DNA from: Acidilobaceae archaeon
GTDB taxonomy: Archaea > Thermoproteota > Thermoprotei_A > Sulfolobales > Acidilobaceae
NCBI GenBank assembly: GCA_026985435.1
Contig: JALSQL010000017.1
Location: 1 to 18,096 of the forward strand
Length of the DNA stretch: 18,096 bases
Direction: 5' to 3'
Below, in pieces: positions 12,803 to 18,096 of this stretch. Each line of letters begins with the position of its first letter. Position 1 is the first letter of the stretch. The notes beneath the pieces were generated by a model, which worked only from the letters and a program-made list of their open reading frames with translations, was not told the origin of the DNA and did not search any database. The position numbers and the translations under genes were made by a program.

Positions 12803-12946
12803 TCCTGAGTGTGCACGCCTGGGTGTGGAGGACCCCGGGCCCGTGTGAAGAAGCCCCGCAGATCGGGGGCCGGTGTGCACGGGGCGGGTCACTCCCGGCC
12901 TCTTATCAACCCCCGACGGTGCCCCCTCTGGGGGTGCTGGTGGGTC

Positions 12947-13762
12947 GTGGTTGGCTCTAGCGTTACAAGGTTCATCGTCCTCGTGGGCCCCGCTGGGAGT
13001 GGGAAGTCCACCCTGACGGGGGAGCTGGCCGACCACATTAGGGGCTTCGGGGCCAGCGTCGCCACCCTAAACTACGACCCGGCGGCATCGAGCCTGCCCT
13101 ACTCGCCCGATATTGACGTGCGTGACTATGTGACCGTGGAGGAGTTCATGGATAAGGGCCTGGGGCCGAACGGGGCCCTGATAGCTGCCGTGGACTCGTC
13201 ATTCAGCTACGTCTCACGCCTGAGGGACGCCATCGACGACATAAACCCAGACTACGTCATAGTGGATACGCCGGGGCAGATGGAGCTCTTCGCCTACAGG
13301 GTGGGGGGCCCCGTCGTGGTGAGGGCGATAGTGGGCGAGGACCCGGCGGCCACGGTGTTCCTGATGGACGCTGTCTTCTTCGAGGAGCCCATGGGTATGG
13401 TGTCGGTGCTAACCCTCGCTTCGAGCGTCGCCATACGCCTCCAGCTCCCTCAGGTGAATATTGTCAGTAAGGCTGACCTGCTGCGGGGTGAGGTTCTAGA
13501 GGACGTCATACCCAGGCTGGGCGAGGAGGGGTTCCTCGAGGGCCTGGTCGACTCGATGGGGCACGTCGACGAGTTCGTCAGGGAGCTCGCCAGGAGCATC
13601 GCGGGCGCCCTCCACTCGAGCGGCTTCATAGGCGAGGTCCTACCCGTGTCTATCCACGACCCCGACAGCCTGGCGCTTCTCTACGCGAAGCTGCAGCAGA
13701 TACTGGCGGCGGGCGACGACTACCGCTTCTACGACTACTCCCCCGCGGGAGGTGGAACTTAG
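12947..13762 (+). CDS. GPN-loop GTPase
   Basis: Soluble dimeric GTPase of the GPN family, SIMIBI class; eukaryotic relatives help assemble and import RNA polymerase II, while the archaeal role is not settled. The 271 residues contain the whole set: Walker A GPAGSGKST at 14-22, NYDPAA at 42-47, the family-defining Gly-Pro-Asn at 73-75 in GLGPNGAL, DTPGQ at 107-111, and the base-recognition motif NIVSKADLL near 171. The GTG at 12947 is chosen because homology begins a few residues later; the frame extends far upstream, but through non-coding GC-rich sequence. GGGGTG, ten bases before the GTG, is part of a hairpin. The adjacent acyl-CoA synthetase has its own TATA box, so this is probably a single-gene transcript. 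Confidence 0.92.
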   Translation: MVGSSVTRFIVLVGPAGSGKSTLTGELADHIRGFGASVATLNYDPAASSLPYSPDIDVRDYVTVEEFMDKGLGPNGALIAAVDSSFSYVSRLRDAIDDINPDYVIVDTPGQMELFAYRVGGPVVVRAIVGEDPAATVFLMDAVFFEEPMGMVSVLTLASSVAIRLQLPQVNIVSKADLLRGEVLEDVIPRLGEEGFLEGLVDSMGHVDEFVRELARSIAGALHSSGFIGEVLPVSIHDPDSLALLYAKLQQILAAGDDYRFYDYSPAGGGT

Positions 13763-13786
13763 ACTGTTACAAGCACCCATCGCCAC

Positions 13787-13794
13787 TCTATAAC
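13787..13794 (+). promoter_or_regulatory. TATA box for a leaderless acyl-CoA synthetase transcript
   Basis: TCTATAAC centres 26 bases before the ATG at 13817, so transcription should start at or beside the start codon. No ribosome site precedes that ATG, which agrees with a leaderless mRNA. Confidence 0.6.
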
Positions 13795-13816
13795 CTCCCC
13801 CGCGCCGCGCCCGCCT

Positions 13817-16027
13817 ATGGGTGGCCGCTTGGTGTTTGAGGAGAGGAGGCTGGCCAAGCACCCCAAGGCCGACATAGACGTGTTCTTCTACCCTAGAAGC
13901 GTCGCGGTCGTGGGGGCCAGCCCCAGGGAGGGTAGCATAGGGAGGGCTATCCTCGAGAACCTGCTGGCCTCCTACACCGGCGCCGTCTACCCTGTCAACC
14001 CGAAGTACGAGGAGATCCTTGGCCTCCGGGCATACCCGAGCGTCTCCAGCCTGCCAGAGCCCCCGGACCTCACGGTGATCGCCGTGAGGGCCAGGCTGGC
14101 GCCGGCGATAGCCGAGGAGGCCGCGAGGAGGGGCACGAAGGGCATCATAGTTGTCAGCGGGGGCTTCGCCGAGGCTGGCGAGGAGGGTCGCCAGCTGCAG
14201 GAGATGCTGCGCAGGGTGGTGGACCAGTACGGCGTTAGGATCATAGGCCCGAACTGTATAGGGGTCTACAACGCCCTCTCCGGGGTCGACACCTTCTTCC
14301 TGCCCAGGGATAGGATGAAGAGGCCCCACAAGGGCCCAACCGCGATCATAAGCCAGAGCGGCGCCTTCCTGGCCAGCGTCATGGACTGGGCTGCCGAGGA
14401 GGGTATAGGGATAAGCATGGCCGTCAACTTCGGGAATAAGCTCGACGTGGACGAGGTCGACCTCATAGACTACTTCGCCGACGACGACAACATACGGACG
14501 ATAATAGTCTACCTCGAGGGCGTGAAGCCCGGCAGGGGGCGCGCCCTCATTGAGGCGTCGAGGAGGGCGACGGCTAAGGGGAAGAGCATAGTCCTACTCA
14601 AGGCTGGTAAAACCCAGGCCGGCGCCGCCGCGGCGGCGAGCCACACCGCCGCCCTCGCGGGCGACTACGCCGTGTATAGGGCTGCCTTCAGGCAGGCTGG
14701 CATAATCGAGGTTGACGAGCCGGTAAAACTGTTCGACATGGCCAAGGCTCTGGCCCGCCTAACGCCGCCCCGCGGCAGGCGCGTGGCGATAGTCACAAAC
14801 GCTGGCGGCCCCGGGGTGATAGCGGCCGATAAGCTGGCCGAGCTCGGCCTGGAGGTTCCCAGGTTCAGTGACGAGCTGCAGGCCAGGCTTAGGGAGGCGT
14901 TCCCGGAGCCCAGGGTGGCCGTCGGCAACCCGGTCGACCTAACTGGCGACGCCACCCCCGAGGACTTCGAGAAGGCCCTTAAGATAGTCGTCGAGAGCGG
15001 CGAGGCCGACATGGTGATGGTGCTAGCGCTGATGCAGCCGCCCACCATGCACATAAGAGTGGCTGACATCATAGCGGACATCGCCTGGTCCCACAAGGAC
15101 AAGCCCATCGTAGCCGTCACCATAGGCTCGGAGTACGCGAAGACCATGAGGGACTACCTGGAGGGAAGGGGGATACCGGTCTACGACTTCCCCGACCGGG
15201 CCGCGAACGCCCTCTACGCCCTATCCAGGTGCACCCCCTGCAGGTGGCCCGAGTGGGCTGCCCAGGCCTGCCCGGTGGACCTCGTCTCGAGGGCTGAGAG
15301 GGAGGGGGAGGTGCCGGGCGACGCCCGCGAGCGCGCCGCCGGGATCCTAGAGGCCGCGCTCTCGAGGGGCGGGGGGAAGCTCCTGGAGCACGAGGCACTG
15401 CAGCTTCTCGAAGCCTACGGGCTCCCGGTGCCACGCTACTGCCTCGCCAAGACGCGGGACGAGGCGGGGGAGTGCATGAGGAGGCTCGGCCGCCCGGCCG
15501 TCGCCAAGGTTGTGAGCCCCGATATCATGCACAAGAGCGACGTGGGAGGGGTGGTTCTGGGCCTCCACTCGCCGGAGGACGCCATGCGCGCCTACGACGA
15601 GATACTATCCAGGGTCTCCGCCAGGGCCCCGGGCGCCCGCGTCGAGGGGGTCCTCATCCAGGAGTACCTGCCGCAGGGCCTGGAGGTTATAGTGGGGGCG
15701 AAGCGCGACCCCTCATTTGGGCCCGTGGTCCTCTTCGGGCTGGGCGGCGTGCTTGTCGAGGTTATGCGGGACGTCTCCCTGAGGGTCGCCCCGATAACGG
15801 CGTGCGAAGCCCTCCAGATGCTCTCGGAGATCAGGGGTTCGAGGCTGCTCGAAGGCTATAGGGGCTCGCCGCCCCGGGACCGGGCGGCGCTGGCGGGCGT
15901 AATGCTAAAAATAGCCCGGCTGGCGCTTGACTTCCCCCAGGTGCGAGAGTTAGACTTGAACCCCGTGATGTCGTACGAGCGGGGTGCCGCGATAGCGGAC
16001 GCCCGGATAATAGTGAGCAGAGGGTGA
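13817..16027 (+). CDS. ADP-forming acyl-CoA synthetase, fused alpha-beta chain
   Basis: Converts acyl-CoA, ADP and phosphate to free acid, CoA and ATP (acetate-CoA ligase, ADP-forming, ACD), the usual archaeal step that saves energy from acetyl-CoA or branched-chain acyl-CoA. The 736 residues hold both subunits in one chain. The alpha part runs from a CoA-binding Rossmann domain (SVAVVGASPREGSIG near 28) through the ligase domain with the phospho-histidine His276 in SHTAALAG. The beta part is an ATP-grasp domain from about residue 515 (HEALQLLEAYGLPVPRY, HKSDVGGV, RELDLNPVM). A Cys-containing linker (SRCTPCRWPEW) lies between. Acid specificity is not predictable; some fused homologues in Thaumarchaeota use hydroxyacids. 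ATG 13817 appears leaderless; TTG 13829, behind GGTGG, is an alternative. It is followed after seven bases by the coiled-coil gene. Confidence 0.92.
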   Translation: MGGRLVFEERRLAKHPKADIDVFFYPRSVAVVGASPREGSIGRAILENLLASYTGAVYPVNPKYEEILGLRAYPSVSSLPEPPDLTVIAVRARLAPAIAEEAARRGTKGIIVVSGGFAEAGEEGRQLQEMLRRVVDQYGVRIIGPNCIGVYNALSGVDTFFLPRDRMKRPHKGPTAIISQSGAFLASVMDWAAEEGIGISMAVNFGNKLDVDEVDLIDYFADDDNIRTIIVYLEGVKPGRGRALIEASRRATAKGKSIVLLKAGKTQAGAAAAASHTAALAGDYAVYRAAFRQAGIIEVDEPVKLFDMAKALARLTPPRGRRVAIVTNAGGPGVIAADKLAELGLEVPRFSDELQARLREAFPEPRVAVGNPVDLTGDATPEDFEKALKIVVESGEADMVMVLALMQPPTMHIRVADIIADIAWSHKDKPIVAVTIGSEYAKTMRDYLEGRGIPVYDFPDRAANALYALSRCTPCRWPEWAAQACPVDLVSRAEREGEVPGDARERAAGILEAALSRGGGKLLEHEALQLLEAYGLPVPRYCLAKTRDEAGECMRRLGRPAVAKVVSPDIMHKSDVGGVVLGLHSPEDAMRAYDEILSRVSARAPGARVEGVLIQEYLPQGLEVIVGAKRDPSFGPVVLFGLGGVLVEVMRDVSLRVAPITACEALQMLSEIRGSRLLEGYRGSPPRDRAALAGVMLKIARLALDFPQVRELDLNPVMSYERGAAIADARIIVSRG

Positions 16028-16034
16028 GGATCTA

Positions 16035-17021
16035 GTGGAGCAGAGTTCCGGGGAGCAGGTGGCCCTGCCCGAGGAGGCCCGTAAAGTTATTGAGAAGCTC
16101 GGGGAGCTCAGCGAGGACGACCTGCTACGCCTGGCCGACGAATACCGCGAGAAGATAGTCCAGACTAAGACCCAGCGGCGCCAGCTGGCCGATGAGAACA
16201 AGAAGCTGCGGGCCCAGCGGCGCCAGCTGATAGACGAGAAGCGCCAGCTGACAGCCAGGCTGCAGGAGGTGCGCCGGAAGAGGAACGAGCTCATGGAGGA
16301 GCTTAAGAAGCTCAAGGAGGAGCGCGATAAGGTCAGGGAGGAGCTGGAGAAGAAGAGGGAGCAGCTCCAGCTCGCCCGGAAGCTCGCCGAGAAGGAGGGG
16401 GATCTAGCGAAGCTCTCCCTCAAGAGGCTGCAGAGGAGGCTAGAGGAGCTGGAGTGGAGGCAGATGACCAGCGTCCTCCCGCCCGAGGCCGAGAAGAGGC
16501 TCATACAGGAGATTGAGAGGCTAGAGGAGCTGATCGACCGGGTCAGGAAGGCCAAGCAGCAGGTTCTCTCGATAATGGAGCTGGAGGCTGAGGTGAAGGC
16601 CCTCCGCCTCAGGAACAGGGATCTAACCCAGCGCATCAACGAGATCCGAGAGCAGATAGGCGAGGTCAAGAGGGAGATCCAGAGCCTCGTCGAGCGTATA
16701 GAGGAGTATAACAAGAAGATAGACGCTCTCAGCGAGGAGATAAACGAGAGGAGCGCCATACTCGACGACCTGTCTAAGCAGCTGGACCTGCTCTACGCCG
16801 TGTACAAGGAGATAATGGTGCGGGTGAAGGAGCTGAAGCTAGCCCGCCAGTACAAGATAACGCTACAGGAGCTCGAGAAGAAGAGGCAGGAGGTCCTCGA
16901 GAAGTACCAGAGGGGCGAGCCCCTGAGCCTCCAGGAGCTGAAGCTGCTCTACGGCGAGTTCGACGAGCTCATGGGAAGCAAGCAGCGGGGGCGGAGCGGT
17001 AGGACCTCGGCCTCCCCCTAA
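16035..17021 (+). CDS. archaeal coiled-coil protein (COG1340-type)
   Basis: A 328-residue, highly charged protein, almost entirely helical, rich in Glu, Lys, Arg, Leu and Gln, with heptad-like Leu/Ile spacing from about residue 30 to 300 and only brief breaks (MTSVLPPEAEKRL near 141). No transmembrane segment or enzyme motif is seen. It fits the archaeal coiled-coil family COG1340, whose members are often misnamed phosphoserine phosphatase; the function is unknown. A conserved-looking globular end (PLSLQELKLLYGEFDELMG) precedes a basic, Ser-rich tail. The GTG at 16035 lies seven bases after the acyl-CoA synthetase stop, with GGTGAGG overlapping that stop as ribosome site, so it must be co-transcribed with it. 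A structural or scaffold role is inference. The 269-codon minus-strand frame here is an antisense shadow. Confidence 0.85.
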   Translation: MEQSSGEQVALPEEARKVIEKLGELSEDDLLRLADEYREKIVQTKTQRRQLADENKKLRAQRRQLIDEKRQLTARLQEVRRKRNELMEELKKLKEERDKVREELEKKREQLQLARKLAEKEGDLAKLSLKRLQRRLEELEWRQMTSVLPPEAEKRLIQEIERLEELIDRVRKAKQQVLSIMELEAEVKALRLRNRDLTQRINEIREQIGEVKREIQSLVERIEEYNKKIDALSEEINERSAILDDLSKQLDLLYAVYKEIMVRVKELKLARQYKITLQELEKKRQEVLEKYQRGEPLSLQELKLLYGEFDELMGSKQRGRSGRTSASP

Positions 17022-17074
17022 GGGTTTTAGGGTTCCAGCCCCCCTTCTATGCACGGGGTAGAGGCGGCAGCCTT

Positions 17075-18096
17075 ATGCCACCAGCCAGCCTCGACCTCGG
17101 CGTCTCGGGCGAGCTAGAACTTGAGAGGGCCAAGGACAGGGTAATCCTAGTCGTGATAGTCGACCTGGACGACGACCTATCTAAGGCGGGGATCGAGACG
17201 CCGATCAGGGGCTATGAGAGCGCGCTCGACGCCGCCGTGCAGTTCGCCCTCAGCCGCCCCGAGGACTCTGATGTTAACACGCTCTTCGCGGGGCTTAGCG
17301 TGTACCGTAGGCTAGTCGAGGAGGGCTACAGCGCCGAGGTGCTAGTGGTCTCTGGCCACCCCACGGACCTTCTGGAGGGCCAGAGGAGGGTGGCCAGCCA
17401 GGTCGAGGAGGCTGTGGAGGAGCTTGCTGGTAGGGTGGCCATTCTCCTGGTCTCGGATAGCGACTACGACATGCTGATCGCGGAGGTGCTGAGGAGCTAC
17501 GCGCCGATCGTCGGCATTAAGCGTGTCGTGGTGGAGCAGCACCTGGGCATTGAGGGTAGCTACATGCTTATAGCCAGGTACATAAGGAAGGCCGTTACAG
17601 ACCCCAGGTTCTCGAAGTACACGATAGGCATCCCAGGCGGGCTGCTGGCCACCGCGGGGCTGCTGAGCCTCTTCGGGCTGGGCGGCCTAGTCCTGAAGGC
17701 CGCCGCGTTCCTGGCCGGCCTCGCCATGGTCTTCTACGGCTTCAACCTGGAGCCCACCCTTAGGAGGGAGCTGTCGTGGATAGCCTCCAGGCCCGGTCTG
17801 GTGCTAGCGGGCTACGTCATCATGGCCATATTCGCCTCCGCGAGCGCCGCGGCGGCGTACTACAGCTTCTCCCAGTCCCAGAACCTAATAGAGGGCATGG
17901 CGGGGGTTATGAGGTACTCCGTGCTACTCTTCTCGGTGGGCGCGATAGGGTACATAATAGTGGGGCGTATGCTCTACTCCCTGGTGAGGGGCTATTTCGA
18001 GCTCCACGGCGAGCTCGCCGCGATCATACTCTTCCTATTCGTGACCGTAGCCTTCTACAGGCTGGGCGCTAGCCTCCAGGCGGTCTCAAGCCAGGG
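17075..18096 (+). CDS. DUF373 family membrane protein, 3' end beyond window
   Basis: The ATG at 17075 opens a frame that stays open for 340 codons to the window edge, so the C-terminus is missing. The N-terminal soluble domain (about residues 1-180) has the DUF373 signatures VIVDLDDDLSKAGIETPIRG, then RPEDSDVNTLFAGL and LLVSDSDYD. These aspartates might bind metal, but no activity is known. It is followed by at least four membrane helices: TIGIPGGLLATAGLLSLFGL onward, a second from about GLVLAGYVIMAIFASASA, a third from YSVLLFSVGAIGYIIVG, and a fourth, ELAAIILFLFVTVAFY. The gene lies 53 bases after the coiled-coil gene, with only a weak AT box (GTTTTAGG near 17025), so it may belong to the same transcript. 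Confidence 0.88.
   Translation, partial: MPPASLDLGVSGELELERAKDRVILVVIVDLDDDLSKAGIETPIRGYESALDAAVQFALSRPEDSDVNTLFAGLSVYRRLVEEGYSAEVLVVSGHPTDLLEGQRRVASQVEEAVEELAGRVAILLVSDSDYDMLIAEVLRSYAPIVGIKRVVVEQHLGIEGSYMLIARYIRKAVTDPRFSKYTIGIPGGLLATAGLLSLFGLGGLVLKAAAFLAGLAMVFYGFNLEPTLRRELSWIASRPGLVLAGYVIMAIFASASAAAAYYSFSQSQNLIEGMAGVMRYSVLLFSVGAIGYIIVGRMLYSLVRGYFELHGELAAIILFLFVTVAFYRLGASLQAVSSQ

Larger units (their letters stand above)
12651..12946 (+). other. 296-bp non-coding region with foldable GC-rich segment and promoters
   Basis: There is no convincing reading frame. The first part (12691-12790) can fold into a strong closed structure (separate entry). A TATA box (12795-12802) and a weaker CTTATCAA (12902-12909 area) precede the GPN gene. 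The 9-mer GTGTGCACG occurs at 12809-12817 and 12873-12881. CCCCC-TCT-GGGGG (12922-12934) forms a hairpin overlapping the likely ribosome site of the GPN gene. Confidence 0.55.

Noticed and set aside
12809..12946. Upstream extension of the GPN GTPase frame
   Set aside because: The translation is a low-complexity Gly/Pro/Arg mix without family homology; Walker A begins just after GTG 12947.
13640..14329. 229-codon minus-strand frame
   Set aside because: It spans the ends of two well-supported plus-strand genes and the promoter between them; no recognisable protein features.
15950..16759. 269-codon open frame on the minus strand, rich in Ser, Leu and Arg
   Set aside because: It is the exact antisense of the coiled-coil gene, whose repetitive Glu/Lys/Leu codons give Ser/Leu/Phe in reverse; it has no domain or start signal.
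1..18096. CRISPR arrays, insertion sequences, toxin-antitoxin pairs or defence genes
   Set aside because: I found no spaced direct repeats, transposase motifs, terminal inverted repeats or nuclease/effector families.

Overview
The window is chromosomal DNA from a GC-rich hyperthermophilic archaeon, most likely a crenarchaeote (Thermoproteota) of Desulfurococcales type. The support is archaeal-only or mainly archaeal families (UPF0147, UPF0148, FAU-1, DUF373, COG1340-type coiled coil, ADP-forming acyl-CoA synthetase, GPN-loop GTPase, A-type ATP synthase K subunit with a signal peptide), a tRNA with a bulge-helix-bulge intron, TATA boxes about 25-30 bases before predicted starts, frequent GTG and TTG starts behind GGTG/GGGG ribosome sites, and a mannosylglycerate gene, a solute typical of hyperthermophiles. 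The species cannot be fixed from the sequence. I see no transposon, prophage or CRISPR array. This is ordinary, dense housekeeping sequence with a few odd spots.

Layout. 1-1570: a small unrecognised ORF runs antisense into tRNA-Ala(UGC). A shared AT box separates the tRNA from mannosyl-3-phosphoglycerate synthase. 1569-5414 (minus strand): an AMP-forming acyl-CoA synthetase, then under its own TATA box a sulfide:quinone oxidoreductase-like flavoprotein coupled to a DUF1641 protein. 5415-8239: an AT-rich intergenic island, an unknown 143-residue protein, a UPF0148 zinc-ribbon gene, and the UPF0147 / FAU-1 ribonuclease pair. 8251-10524: an HTH-phosphoribosyltransferase regulator divergent from a short-chain dehydrogenase, and a dCTP deaminase gene that converges on the dehydrogenase so closely that both stop codons share one CTAG.

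10525-12650: ATP synthase K subunit, a 203-bp gap with two hairpins, a ferritin-like/VIT membrane protein, the intron-containing tRNA-Pro(GGG) divergent from it, and a small conserved-looking protein. 12651-12946 has no clear gene but holds a GC-rich, strongly foldable segment and at least one TATA box. 12947-18096: GPN-loop GTPase, a fused alpha-beta ADP-forming acyl-CoA synthetase that appears leaderless, a coiled-coil protein directly behind it, and a DUF373 membrane protein cut by the window edge.

How they fit. Metabolically the window shows acyl/acetate activation by an AMP-forming synthetase and ATP-forming acyl-CoA cleavage by an ADP-forming one, sulfide or sulfur-linked electron transfer, the membrane rotor ring of the ATP synthase, iron handling, and heat/salt solute synthesis. 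The remaining genes concern RNA (FAU-1, two tRNAs) and nucleotides (dCTP deaminase, PRPP-sensing regulator). No single novel multi-gene system is evident. The best leads are the candidate structured RNA at 12691-12790, the ORF antisense to tRNA-Ala, and a short motif shared by the two unrecognised proteins.
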